A stretch of 64,000 nt of DNA from Chamaea fasciata (taxonomy: Eukaryota; Chordata; Aves; Passeriformes; Sylviidae), in NCBI GenBank assembly GCA_029207755.1, contig JARCOQ010000008.1, forward strand, positions 27,331,021 through 27,395,020, written 5' to 3'. The position numbers were made by a program, and so were the translations under genes. Positions 24,054-35,839 of the stretch are shown here, piece after piece. Under the pieces are notes generated by a model, which saw only the letters and a program-made list of their open reading frames with translations, made no database searches and was not told the DNA's origin. Numbering within the stretch: the stretch's first letter is position 1; each line of letters opens with the position of its first letter.

Positions 24054-25036
24054 AGGAAAAAAAAAAACCCCAAAACTGGTTTTAGCTGATTACTCTGAAA
24101 TGAAAGAGAACAGCTGTCTGCTTCAACTCCCCACTCTCAGGGAAAGAGGGCTTAAAGCCCCCCTTAAGCTTCATGTAGAGCTTGGATTCGTGGAGCTCTC
24201 ACAAGCTTTGTGCTCCTGCCAGCAGCCTGGGATGGGCATCCCAGCTCCCAGGTGCAGAAGGCAGTCCGTGAGATTGGGTTTCCTGGGAACAGAAGCTGGG
24301 GATTTCGAATGTCTTCCTGGACAGCTGCTGAGGAAAGAAGCAGTGTTCTGACCCACCCCATGAGCAGTTACCTCTAACTGATGCACAGCCATAGGCATTT
24401 ACATTGTGGACAACCTGATGATTTCCATTGGAAATCTCTTGTGACAGGAGCTCCTGACCTCTTTTACATAGGTTTTGGCATATATCCAATGTGTATCATA
24501 TTGCTGATAAAGCTGTATAGTGCCATTAAGATTTGGAGTATTGCTGGAGCAGAGCTCAACTGGGGAATCTGCTTTGGATGGTCACTGTTTGAGATAGGAG
24601 CTTAATGGTGGTACCCAGGCAGTTGTAAGCTGGTGATCAATAAACCAGAAATGTCTGAGTTATTCCCTTTCTGCTTTGTGACCTGCTATTTTAGAGCTTT
24701 CCCTTTTATGAAACTTGCCCCGTGTGAATTTGCTCACAGCTGTAAGAGCGATTTAGTTCCACTCATTAGTAATGAAGCAAAGGTCCATAATAAAACAGAA
24801 AGGATAATACATCACCTAATGTATTTTCTTCCCAGTCTTGATGCATATGGAGCACTTTAAAGTATTAGTTGTTTTCAGAAGTGGTAGAAGTATTGTGTGT
24901 TTTGGAAAACTTAACTACGTAAGTAATAGGAGACCTCAACCATACCCTTCACTATTAAATCTTTTCTGAGAAGTATGGAGAAACGTGTTTGCTCTGCATG
25001 TGTTTTTGTGAGTTATGGGCTGTGCAGATCAGCGAA

Positions 25037-25044
25037 ATGCAAAT
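25037..25044. promoter_or_regulatory. POU octamer motif ATGCAAAT
   Basis: A perfect octamer followed by TAG, about 225 bp upstream of the CpG-dense patch at 25262. Single 8-bp matches are weak evidence. It is listed because of that proximity and the apparent excess of octamers in the window. Confidence 0.25.
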
Positions 25045-25119
25045 TAGCAGCCCTCTACTGTCCTGTCATATCTCGACTCGCAATAGCAGAGTTCAGAAGT
25101 TCATTGCTTGGAGCAGGCC

Positions 25120-25143
25120 AAAAAAAAAAAAAAAAAAAAAAAA
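25120..25143. repeat. Poly(A) run of 24
   Basis: An uninterrupted A-run preceded by GGCC and followed by GAAAG. It may be a retroposon tail, but the upstream sequence is not recognisable as a SINE, LINE or processed gene copy. Confidence 0.9.
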
Positions 25144-25261
25144 GAAAGTTTGCTCTGACTTACTTGTGCTTTTATGAAGACTGTCTGGAGCTAAATAACC
25201 CCTGGTGAACTTGTATCCTCCACCCCAGCTGCAGGCTTTCAGCTCCAACAAAGACCACTCA

Positions 25262-25385
25262 CTAAATCCAGGAAATCGAGCGGCGCGTGGGTGAGTGGCT
25301 GACTCCGCATTCACACCCTGCCTGTGTTCCGGGGGAGCCGCTCGGCCCAGCCCTGCGAGCAAAACCCTCTGCATGTGCGCCTGGA
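25262..25385 (+). promoter_or_regulatory. Small CpG-dense patch with strong splice donor
   Basis: About ten CpG dinucleotides fall within 120 bp in otherwise CpG-poor DNA, including GAGCGGCGCGTGG and GAGCCGCTCGG. The string GTGG|GTGAGTGG at 25291 is an excellent splice-donor match inside the patch. Together these resemble a minor promoter with an alternative first exon on the plus strand. The patch is much smaller than a classical CpG island, and chance or GC-biased gene conversion could explain it. Confidence 0.3.
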
Positions 25386-25954
25386 AAAAATAATTCCTCA
25401 CCATCCACAGAAAGCTGCACTTTCCATTGAGTTTTTCCAGCAGTGCAGCTTTGTAGAAACCACAATAAAAACATGGGGCTGCAGGATTTTTATTCTTTGC
25501 ATTCCTCACTGCACAAAAAGCAGCACCAAATGTTTTTCTGGAAGCAGGATTTCCAGCCATGGAGCAGTGATTTAGGAGAGTGAGAATATCAGTTTCCAAG
25601 AATGTTTCGTTTGGAAAACTTTGAGATTTACTTGAGACATCACCAGTCTATCTCCTCTGCTTTGATTACTTCGTTTCCACATACATTTATTTAGCCACCG
25701 GCAGTTGTTCTTTTACCCTCGAAAAATCTGTTTTGATGCCCCTAAACATCGTCTTCTTTGTTATGCTAAGGCGGGAGATAGAGCGGCATGCAGAGAGAGA
25801 GATAAAAGCAGTGTTGTTTTATGGATCCTACGCAGTGTACTTTGCAGGAACCTTAAAAATAATTTGCACAGTGCTCCTCAGTGGGATGAATGTTTTCTAA
25901 GATCATTTACAAAACACGAACAAAAGAATATTAACAAAGACGAGTAAGCACAGA

Positions 25955-26020
25955 TTTCCTCATTTCACAGGTGAAGAAACAAAGCTCTGTAAAACTTATT
26001 TGTTGATACAGGGCCTGGTC
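25955..26020 (+). mobile_element. Possible MIR core relic
   Basis: TCCTCATTTCACAGGTGAAGAAAC followed by a CTCTGTAAAACTTATTTG-like block resembles the MIR core block CCTCATTTTACAGATGAGGAAACTGAGGC and what follows it. Only about 65 bases can be aligned by eye, so the call is tentative. Confidence 0.45.
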
Positions 26021-28446
26021 AGGGTTAAAAAGGGTGAGGCTGAGCCTGCAGGGCCATCTTGTCCATTTATCATGGTAGTTGCTGTGAGATGGGAGTTTAA
26101 AGTGGCTGAGGAAAGAGGTGGCTGTTAAGCAGTTTAGTCATTAGACTTTGCTGCTTGTGTAACATGACATGTTGGAGATGAGTTTAGGTGACATGGATTT
26201 CTAGCACTGGGGTGTAAAAACAACCCAGAAGCTCAACTGCCCCTTCCAGATGCTGTAATACTTTGTATTAGGCAACTTTATGTTTTAAAAATTATGTTTT
26301 GTGGTTCTCAAAGACCGGAAGTTTCCTTGGGAACTTTAGCACTGCATTAGGGCTGTTGTGCCAAGGGGGAGAAGGTCCCAAAAGGAACAGCTGTGGAGCA
26401 ATTCCTGACTGGCTGTAGCGCTATCCATTTACACTTTTTATTAAAACCAGTGATTAGTGGTTTAAAAATAGTTACAATAAAGCTTGTGAGAAGAGGTTAA
26501 TGCACAAAGCTTTGCACATCTCCTACTGACTGTGCTGTTCTCCAGCTGCTGCCTGGTGGCCTCTCTTGGGAGGCAGATGATTTTCAGACTCACTGTACTT
26601 GGGGCAGTGCTCTTGGTCAGTGGCAGATTCACAGGAGTGCTGTCAGGATGAAACTTGGAGCCCACTTACCCTGCCACATACCTGACCATCACGAGTCCCC
26701 CCAGTGAAAATGCCTACCTTTGAGAGGCTGAAAAATTGTCCAAGGTGCCTTGTGGAGCCACATTCATGGACTTTTCTGGCTCCTCCACTTACACCAGGAT
26801 GCCCCAGTCTCTGCTACTTGTGAGAGAATGTATTTAGAATTTTTCCTCTGCAAGGTATTGATCAAAGGCAACTTAAAATGATCTAGTTACAATTGTGTTT
26901 CCATCTTTACCCTTCTGCCACTCATGTGGTCATACAGTATACGCATTCAAATGCTGCAAACAGATTTTTTAAAAATTTCTCCCAGAATCTTTTTTTTTTT
27001 TGGCTGGATCAGTTCCCTAAACTGATTGAGAGTATGATTGCATTATTGTGAGTACAGGAGAATTGGAGGGAAGATGGGGGCAGGCAGGACAATGGGATCA
27101 CAGCATCCCAGGCTCGGTTTGGTGCAGGCTGTCTCTTTGGTTGCTGGAACAGGCTGTATCTGTGGTGGCTGATGAGGCATAAATTTGAAGATAATTTTTG
27201 TAGGAGAATACAGCAAAAAAATCCATTCATTGACCTTCCAAACCACTGGAGGTAATCCTGTTTCTCAGCTACTACACAGCCTAAGTAATACTGTCTCTTA
27301 GATATTTTTATTTATTTTTTTAATCAGTTGGCTGTACAGTGGTTTCACTCTGTGTCATCCGTGCTTAGTTGTGCTTCTGCAGTGTGATCCCACTTATCAG
27401 TAACTGGGATTATTCTGGAGCTGGAGCCGAATCTCTTGTTGAGCAGCTCCAGGAGGAGGATTGGTCCCCAGAGGCTGGTCCGAGCAGATGTCCACCAAGA
27501 GTTTTGCAGCCTGCAAATGTCAGGCTCATGTTTTTTCCTTTTCTCACTGGATGTTTCTATGTCCTCATAACTGTAGGTACAGCTGCCTTTTCTTCAATTG
27601 CCTACAGCATCAAGACAAAAATTACTTTGGCTTTCAGTGCTTCCGGCTGGGTTAGTTTTCTCCCTGCTGTTTTCAGGAACATCCTGGGGCACAGACTGAC
27701 TGTCCTGGCCTAGCCTGTCCACGAGCTGCTCTCTGCATGCTTCTAACTGTGCTTCAGTCGTGTCTCCCAATGGGCTTGACAGTAAACTCGAATCATCTGT
27801 CTTGCAAATGGCCTTGTCTTTAATTAGAAGATCTTTAATGTCTGCAGAGTCACATGTGGGTGCCAGAGTTTGCAGCTCTGTAATGTAAGTTCTGTTGACT
27901 TGCTGGTTTTAGGTGTAAAAAAATTATCTCTTGAGCTTCAGGATAGCAATATCCATTGAACCCTGCTAGCAGATTTTCATGAGTTAGTTCTGGCCAAAAA
28001 ACCACTCCCACTAATTCATGTTTTTCCACCAGTGAAACACTGAAAAAGGTCTTCAATTCATTTTCTCATCTTCATCCCCAATGGCCAGCACTGTTTATTT
28101 TCACTGTCTCTGTTCAAGTGCTAATGTGGTTTTTTGTGTTGTGTTTTTCTGGTTTTGTCCTGTAGTTAGGTATCCTGAGCCTGTTTGCTGTCTGTCAAGC
28201 ATTAGCTTGTGTCCTATGAATGCCATGCCCTTCCTGGCTGTAGCTTTTGTGGTCTGGCTGCTACTGCCAGGTTTTGTGCATATCGTGTGCTGAGTGGCAC
28301 TGAGAGGGCAGTATGTGACTCCAAACTGCAGCTTCTTTCTGATGAGAGATTCTGTGGGAAAGCTGTGACTGGAGCCAGAGCAGAAACCATCTAGGCTTCT
28401 CAGTGTACTCTCCCAGTTTCTCTCATCCATCCTGTCCGGCCTGTGT

Positions 28447-28477
28447 TATGGGAACCTACCTTGTTCCCATAGGTTCT
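28447..28477. repeat. Overlapping short inverted repeats
   Basis: TATGGGAAC (28447-28455) is the exact reverse complement of GTTCCCATA (28463-28471). The sub-motif GAACCTA is also mirrored by the following TAGGTTC. Two alternative stems could therefore form over the same 31 bases. No function is assigned. Confidence 0.5.
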
Positions 28478-29190
28478 GAAGGAGCCATGTCAAAGGGCAG
28501 GACCTTGAGTGAGTTCTTTACCAATAAAGCCCTTGAACTTTTTTCTAGTTTTGTAGGAACTAGAAAAGCATAACCATGACTTGGCTTATGGGGCTGTGGA
28601 GGAGAGACATAACCCAAGCCCAAATGGACCACAGATCTCCTGTTTCCTTTTTCATTCCTATAAAATGTTCCTATATATTATAGCCTGAAGAAACGATGCT
28701 ACTTCTTCCCAGAGGCTAGTATTCCCAACTTTGGGAACAATTTCATGGACAAAGCTTGTTGAGTTCTGCAGAGAAAACTATTAATGAAATAAAAAAAGCT
28801 TCATGAGAAGCAACCCTTAAAGCTTTGTCTGTGAAGGAATCAGTCTTTTATGAAAGACTTTGTGTTCCCTGATTTATTTATTTATTTTTCCACTGAATGA
28901 GCAAGATTGTTTAAAAAGGGTGGTGGGGAATGTCACTGGGGAAAAGCCCCCTCCTCTACTCGCTCATCGATTCTTATAACATTAAAAAAATTAATTTAAA
29001 TTGCCATTTTCCTCAAAATGAAGTGTAAAGCTTCCATAGTTCTGTTGTTTAATTTCCCAACTGGATATGAAATTAAGGAAATTGTAATTGTTTGACCTCT
29101 CGCATCAGGGAGTCTAGGTATTTTTTCGTCTGTTTCACCGGAGCACATCTATATGAGAGTAATGGCTTCCCTAGAGACTCCATTTTTTGT

Positions 29191-29236
29191 AAAATACAAT
29201 CTAATGAATTAAAATACAATTTAATGAATTAAAATA
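29191..29236. repeat. 20-bp AT-rich tandem duplication
   Basis: AAAATACAAT-CTAATGAATT is followed directly by AAAATACAAT-TTAATGAATT and a partial third copy AAAATA. One substitution separates the two full units. Confidence 0.9.
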
Positions 29237-30574
29237 TATCTCCTCTTCTTGGTGCTTTTTTCACGCTGTGACCTGCCTTGGGTTTGAGCGCGGGGTGGCT
29301 CCTGTTGAATTGTCTGAAGGCTCTCAGCATACTTCCTCCTACTGAATTGTTCTTCCTGAGGTTTGCCCATTGATTACATCCTCTGGCTTGGATCGGTTGT
29401 CTTTCTTACACGGTTCACGAATTTTTCCTCACTAAGCATTGCTAATGTGCCTTCCACAATCTTGCAGCTTTTTGAGCTTTGATCCAGGAATCTTTCCAAA
29501 ATCAGCAAAAAAAAACTAAAGAGGAGGGACTTTTTTTTTCTCCTCCTTTCTTTGTGTCCTTTGTTACTGAAGAGGACTGCAGATATTTAGAACCATTTAA
29601 ATCCGGACAAAACCCCCCCTCTCATTTGGTGACTTCTCCAAAACACCAGTTGATTATTGTTGGCAGGGATATCACATTGGAAAGGACTAGCTGTTCTTTG
29701 TGGTTTTGAGGCCAGAATACTGCTGGGATTGTCCCTGGTGGCTGGGTGGAGCTCACTGGGTACCTGCCTGGGAGCCACAGCGTCCTCATGCAGCAGATGG
29801 ACCTCTCTTGGAGGGAGGGAAAAAGTTGACACCAAAGAACAAAGCTCTTCTCCCCCAAAAGGTAAAAAACCTGAATATCACTGGGGAAGCAGTGAATACT
29901 GGTCTTGAGATCTCTGTGCTCTGTATGTCTGATCAGATGGATGCAAGATTTTTCAGGGGATTTAATATACTGTATTTTAGAAAATAGCTGGGTGTGTCAG
30001 AGTGTGAATTGAGGGAAAATTCAATTGAAAATTCAAAAAATGTGTTCATTCTGAGGGTTCTTACAGAGAAATTTTAGTTCCAAAATCAGCACTGGGAGAG
30101 GTGGGAATGGAGGCTGAGCTGACTTGTCACCAGAATAAGTGTATTTGCTCTTGAAGAGAAAAGGTGAGTGAACATCAACTTCACTGATGTATTTAGCACT
30201 CAGTGATTGCAAGGATGAGTTCAACTGGATCCATCGTCCCTTGCTTAGCTCTTATTTCCCAAACAGGCCACACAAGTGGCCTCATGCACACCCATAGCAG
30301 CTGGTAAAACAGCTCCACTTGCGCAATGGAAGAAGTTGGCAGGAGAGGACTGTCGGGAAGGTTTTGCCAGGATTTCATGGCAGAGAGATGACTTTGTCAA
30401 TACCACACAAAAGTTGGTCCAGGTCGGATCAAAAGTTAGGACCTACTCTGTCTCATTTCAGGTATTAGAAGCTCTGGTTTATGTAGCATGTGCATCTGAG
30501 CTCTTAATATGTAAAAATGCTCGAATTTATTTCCCTTTCTCCAATCCCACTGCTTTAAAAGGAGAGGGACTGTT

Positions 30575-30835
30575 CAGCGCGCCCCAAAGAAGAAAGTGAC
30601 AAAAAGGCTGACTGTGGTTTGGGGCAAAGCCCTCCATCGCAGGCTGGCAGAGGAGGCTCCCAGGAGCAGGGTGATGGCCGGGGTGCTGCGTGTGCTGCCA
30701 GACCACATCGGTGCGCGCTGAGCTGAGCTGAGCAGCAGGAGCAGAGCCCTGCCTGTGGCCCACAGGCAGCTGCGAGGCAGCAGCAGCCAGCTCGCTGCCA
30801 GCACGGCTCTGGCACCGCAGAGAATCGAGCCCTTT
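30575..30835. promoter_or_regulatory. Small intragenic/intergenic CpG patch
   Basis: About thirteen CpGs lie in roughly 260 bp, including GCGCGCC and GGTGCGCGCTG, with GC content well above the flanks. A (GAGCT)n-like stretch (30717-30733) and a 21-bp hairpin (30749-30769) lie inside. Minus-strand frames cross the patch but encode no recognised protein. It could be an orphan CpG island, meaning an alternative promoter, enhancer or RNA promoter. It is shorter than usual for one. Confidence 0.35.
30749..30769. repeat. Perfect 10-bp inverted repeat with 1-base centre
   Basis: CTGCCTGTGG, a central C, then CCACAGGCAG form a near-perfect 21-bp dyad in the CpG patch. The centre also contains TGTGG (RUNX-type TGTGGT-like) cores in opposite orientations. 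Confidence 0.6.
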
Positions 30836-31920
30836 GTATCTAACCATCCAGACCTAATACACTGACATGGTCGTCATCAGATACAGTTGACACATGTTTA
30901 AAGGGTGTATCTTGCTGCTTTGAACAAGTGGGAAAGTGTTCTTGGACTGCTTTGCTCTTTGCATTTCTACGGAGTTTCCCACTGTCCATTTTCCATAGTT
31001 ACTTACAGCAATTAACTGGAATCCAGGGCTGCGGCGGCTGCACGCATAGTCTCTCAAACCACACCTGTGGCTTTTTTGTGTCACATATAATTCATGACTG
31101 AGTGACGCTTCCTGCCTTGTCATCTTCAGTCCTGGATGAATGAATGGTGTAGCTAAATCAGCTTAGCGCCGAACTAAAGTGGTGGTTCATAGCTGTGGCT
31201 CTTGCACAAGTCATGCAGAAACTTATTTGTGTTGGTATGGCTGGGTGTTCACTGGAGGCTCCAGCTCTTTTGATATCAGATCCACTCACAGCTTGCATGT
31301 CCTGCCTCAGCTTTTTTTTTCCCTTCCAGAGACATAGATACTGCATGAATCACTGTGTCTTTGCAGAGGCTCCAGTGGGCAAAGGTATTTGTGCTGAAAC
31401 CTCACCAGGCTGTAATTAATCTGTAGACGAAAGGAAATGGTTTTGTGACAGCTAAATGAAGACCAAATAATGCGATGTGATGAAAGGTATGCTCAGCAGT
31501 CGGATTCAGGATCTGAAGTTGTATGAGTTTAGCTTTATGGTAAGCTGAAAAGTGTTTGAAAAAAGAATTGCCTCAAGTCCCACTTAGCAGCAGACAAAAA
31601 CAGAGAAAAACCTGCATGTAATTATGTATTAATATGCAGAGTGAGAAGAGATTTAAAAAATTACACTGCGTTACTCCGTTTATTAGAAAACAATTGGGAA
31701 ACTTACACATAAACTGTATGTGAGTGCTGTACACAGAAAGGCATGTGCTTTCTGCATTAGATATGTGAGATCAGCATACATACCAGTGAACAGGCTGTCT
31801 TTTCTGTGGGCTTTAGTTATGCTGAGATAGAAGACATCTGATAACCTTAACAAAAATACTGCAGACTTTTGTAAAGTAGGCTGAAAAGTTTAGGAGTTTG
31901 GTTTTTTCTGTCTTCTCCCT

Positions 31921-31936
31921 CCCCCCCCCCCCCCCC
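31921..31936. repeat. C16 homopolymer
   Basis: Sixteen consecutive C residues preceded by TCTTCTCCCT and followed by TGCCCCC. A long C-run of this kind is uncommon and prone to slippage and sequencing error. Confidence 0.9.
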
Positions 31937-32022
31937 TGCCCCCAGTTGAAATATTTTGCAGAAGGAAACAAGGTGCTGATCATCTTGTTTGAAAGTTAAG
32001 TGTTTTTTCCAGTGAAAAGTTG

Positions 32023-32043
32023 CCGGGGGGTGGGGGGAGTGGG
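32023..32043 (+). other. G-quadruplex-capable G-rich tract
   Basis: Two six-G runs separated by one T, followed by AGTGGG, supply enough G triplets for an intramolecular quadruplex on the plus strand. It lies about 90 bp downstream of the C16 run. Confidence 0.5.
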
Positions 32044-32344
32044 TTTGTTACCTTTTTGTCTGTTTTTAAAGAGGGAAGTAGTATTTTAAAGTCATGTTTC
32101 AGCTTGTTCATCATCAGTTACATCTTTGATGCAGATTCTCTCTCATTACTTCATGTGTAGCTGTGATTGGTTTTAGAAAAAGGCCCAATAGTAAATGTGG
32201 CAACTTCCCTGTAGTCTGCTCACTCTGACATGTGGAGTAGGCACTCAGACTGGTTGATGCTGAATATTTCAAGCAGCAGCAGCAGTAAATCCTTAGCTAA
32301 CTGGATGATCTTCCAACGCGTTGAGATTTCTCATCTCAACTTCT

Positions 32345-32605
32345 GCAGGATCACAGAATCCCAGATATTTCAGGTGACAGAAAGCTGAAGGGGCTCTTTG
32401 TTCCCAGCCTCCAGCCCCAGTGGGGCCTGCCACCACCACTAGGTTAGATTGGTCATGGCTTGTCTAGTGGAGTCTTGCAAACCTCTTCAGAAAGAGGTGC
32501 CTCAGCCTCTTGTGGGTGACCTGGTCCAACACTGCATGGTCTTCCTGAAGAAAACTTTCCTGAACACCCAGCCTGAACTCTCTAGGGAGTGTTATGGCAT
32601 TTGCC
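32345..32605 (-). mobile_element. CR1 LINE 3' fragment, minus strand
   Basis: On the plus strand the segment starts with ATCACAGAATCCCAGAT, the reverse complement of the CR1 3' end. It then passes through blocks resembling GGGTGACCTGGTCCAACACTG, CTTCCTGAAGAAAACTTTCC and ACACCCAGCCTGAACTCTC, in the order expected for reverse-oriented CR1. It is 5'-truncated, as nearly all avian CR1 copies are, and has internal small indels. Only the non-coding 3' part is retained. Confidence 0.8.
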
Positions 32606-34199
32606 ACTACCAGAAAAGGTTTCGTTAGTGTTATAACTGCAGACTCTTACATTAGATCATGTATATATGCTAATTTTATGTTTTATCCTAAGACTTTGAT
32701 AATGAAACTGTGGTTAGACTGTATTTAAGATAAAACCAGATTAGGACTACCAAATCTTAATGAAATCCAAATTTTACTAGGGCTATAGTGTAACTATACC
32801 TTAGTAGTGTTAAAAGACTGTGACAGTATTGTTATTAGGACTGTGATTGTTTTCATCACTATCTATCTCTATACTCAACTGGAACATACTGTTTCAGGTT
32901 GCTATCCCTAATTTTGATAGCAGAAAGCAACGATTTTTATTACTCGACAGAGTTGCATTCTGGTAGGAGAATGAGTTTGATTCTCTTATGACTTCAGCAT
33001 CATCAACAAAATGATCAAGTACTGTAAATTTACATTATAATTATGATGTCAGAAACAATATAACTTGGCTTTCAGGTTGACTGAGAAAGTGCCCTGGGAA
33101 TTTGGAGGAAATATATCTTTCTCATTTGGAAGCTGAATAAGTCCTAACAGAAGTATTTCAAGAATATTTATGTAGTTCAGTGATGTTATACTCAGCAAGT
33201 ATTTTATAAATAGCTGAAGTTTTAAGACCAGAGCATCTCATTTTTGGTTCCCATTTTATTTGCTTGCCATAAATGAACCCAGGACTCTGCATCTTTTGGG
33301 TTTTTTTTTTTTGCTTCAATATGATTTGCATCCTACACACCTACAGCAATACTCGCTTTTCTCTGAGATGGAAATTACTCATTTATGTAAGCGGGTTGTA
33401 GATAACTTGAATCCTGAGAAATGAATGTTGAAGGAAAAGCTGTGTTTCAGTACTTTCGTTAAGACATAGGACAGTATTTTCAAATCAGTGTAGAGAATTG
33501 GCTGCTGGAATTTTGGGGACACTCTGGAATACCTTATGTGTGCAGAGATGGGCTAGGTATTTTAACCCCTTCTACCTTAACCCTTTAATTTCTTTAAAGC
33601 GCCTTTTCATTGACATCCAAAACCCTCCAGAAGTGAACGAAGGTGATACCTGGGTCAGTCTGATAGAGAACATAATCCAGAGCCATATAGGATGCTGGCT
33701 GCTTCTCCAAGTCACGTGAAGGGGACTATTCTTCCTCAAACCAAATCTTCGTACCTCTAGTGACTCAGAGTGTCACAAGGGCTTTGTCTTCAAGGTCTTT
33801 CTGGTTCTTCCTTAAGGAATGCCCCTCTCAGTCCTGCTTTAGGAGTTTTCCAGGATGACCTGGAGGAGGTGGTGACAGCAAAGGGCACAGTGATGTGGAG
33901 AATGATGCCATCTCTCATACCACAGTGGATATGTGAGCTCATCTACTCTGGTGGGAAGCAATAGCCTTTCCAGTAGCAGCTGGTTTTGTTCCTGTTGGTG
34001 CTGGTGTCCAATACCTGTCACCTGCTTTGGAAACAAACAGCTCCCACTGCAGCTGGGCATCCTGCCTGTGCAGCAGCACAGCTCTGTGGGTTTACCTTCA
34101 TGCCTCTCTCCTCCCCTTCCCCCACAGTTTCTACTATGCTTTCTCTTGTAGACAGCAATATAGGATCAGACTGCTTTTCATTTCCATCACTTTTCCCTG

Positions 34200-34530
34200 C
34201 TGTGACTGAATCTGTTGCAATTAAATTTTAATTGAGATGCACACTGCTTAAATAGACACAAGACAGCTACAGCTATCGCTAATTAATTTTCTTCCAAAAT
34301 GACAACATTTAATAATTATATTCCTTGTCACTTACATTATTTATACAAGTTTAACTCTGGGAATTTTTTTAAAGACACGTCAGCTGTGAAAGTGCTTTAT
34401 GGTGTTAATCTCCTGTAAGGCAATTGTGATTAACTTCAGAAGTGGAAGTATGTTTATGCATTTATTAAAATAGCATGTAGCTCTGCAAGTTTCAGGGAAG
34501 ATTGAGGTATTTCTACAATAAGGTAATAGT
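34200..34530. promoter_or_regulatory. Candidate AT-rich regulatory island with homeodomain dyad
   Basis: A perfect dyad CAATTAAA-T-TTTAATTG occupies 34218-34234. It is followed by CTAATTAATTTTC, TTAATAATTATA, GTTAATCTCC and GTGATTAACTTC. The sequence is complex and unlike any repeat I recognise. The texture is that of a conserved developmental enhancer, without comparative proof. Confidence 0.3.
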
Positions 34531-35823
34531 GTTTCTGGTTGCAGTATTCAAATCTAGAGAAGCCTTAATGGTAATAATTTGTGCTTCTGTATTATCTCTG
34601 ATTTGACAATCTCCAAGCACTTTTTGACTATGAATGAACAAGCTCACACCTTCTGCAGAGATCCCTCCCCATTTTCTCACTTCACCTGGCATAGCACAAA
34701 GAGATCTTCTGCGGCCCCAGCTTGCAAAAGTCCTTGCCCTCTGCTACCTTGCTCTAATACTGGGCAAAGAAAATGGCCTTTTCGTATTTTAGTCTGAGGA
34801 ATCCATCACTGGTTGCTGTCAGACAGGGTGTTGGATGAGTGGGACCATTTGTCTGTTGCGGTGTGACAGTCCTTAGGCGGTGCTGTGACAATTTGGGGTT
34901 TCTCTCTGTGCTTGAATACACTGTTGCTGCATCATGGCATGACTTTGGTGTTTGCAGAGAGGTGCATCATTATCAACCTCCAAACTTCAAACGTTCACAA
35001 AACAAGCAGAAATTTCTCAGGACAGCTGTGAGGAGAATTTTTCCACCTCTCCTGTGGGGATATATGGCCGTGATGTTCCCTCTGCAGAACAAAGGAACTG
35101 GCTATTGAAGGTGAGATGCATCAGCCCTGGGGTTTTACTGGCAGATCAGGAAACTTTGGGAATGAGTGAAGAATTGTAGAGCCTTTTTTTTCTCAGTGAG
35201 GGTCCTGTCGAGGGTGAAAGTTTAAGCTGGAAGCTGTGGCAAAGGGATTTTCTGGGTCAGAGGAATAAATGTGGAAGGGCGGGACAGGTAAGACTTGGTT
35301 CTCTCAGAGGACCCAGGACCAGTAAAACTCAAAACTAGATGTGAAAAGTGTCTGCGAGTACCTAGTTGTGCATATTTTTTCTGTTAGCATCGAGTAACTC
35401 TTTAGAAATCTTCACACCTTTCCGGTCACTAGCAAAGTAAAGCTGCTCTGGGAACAGAGCTCTGGGAAAATGTGTGTTTGCATTTATTAAGGATGTTGGG
35501 GATTAGTACTGATGCTGCAGAGCAGAGTGAGTTGGATGATGCAACCCCATTCCAGGAAGGCTCAACAGAGAGGTTTACCAAGGATGGCATGAGAAGCAAT
35601 TTTACTGTGTGCTACTATGATTAGAGGAGGTTAAGATGGTGTTGATCTAAAGGGCTGATCAACTGGACATTTGTAATGACTCAGCCAAAGGAAATTTAAT
35701 TAAATATGTTAAATGTGTATATAATGAAACTCTTTTGTTGGACATTTGGGACTGTCATAATTATTACATAAATTTCAGTTTTTTCTTGAAATTATTTTGA
35801 TTCATTTAATAGTGATTATATAG

Positions 35824-35839
35824 AAAAAAAAAAAAAAAA
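35824..35839. repeat. Poly(A) run of 16
   Basis: An uninterrupted A-run following TATAG. No associated retroposon body is visible upstream. Confidence 0.85.

Larger units (their letters stand above)
18806..25261. other. Non-coding stretch with old repeat relics
   Basis: No gene is supportable. Frames are short, and those near 19790-20146 and 20845-21186 have no known domain. Contents I can name are a MIR-like relic (22385-22565), an (AAC)n microsatellite (24022-24053), a POU octamer (25037) and a 24-base poly(A) run (25120-25143). Confidence 0.6.
25386..32344. other. Non-coding stretch with CpG patch and simple repeats
   Basis: No recognisable gene. The stretch holds a possible MIR-like core (25955-26020), a 20-bp tandem duplication (29191-29236), a double inverted repeat (28447-28477), a CpG patch (30575-30835), a C16 run (31921-31936) and a G-rich tract (32023-32043). 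Frames in the CpG patch are GC-rich shadows with no domain. Confidence 0.6.

Noticed and set aside
25093..25599. 168-codon minus-strand frame ending in poly-Phe
   Set aside because: The poly-Phe end is the poly(A) run read in reverse. The rest is unrecognised.
30527..30847. 106-codon minus-strand frame in the CpG patch
   Set aside because: Shadow of local GC-rich sequence. Three overlapping frames are open on the same strand, and none has a domain.
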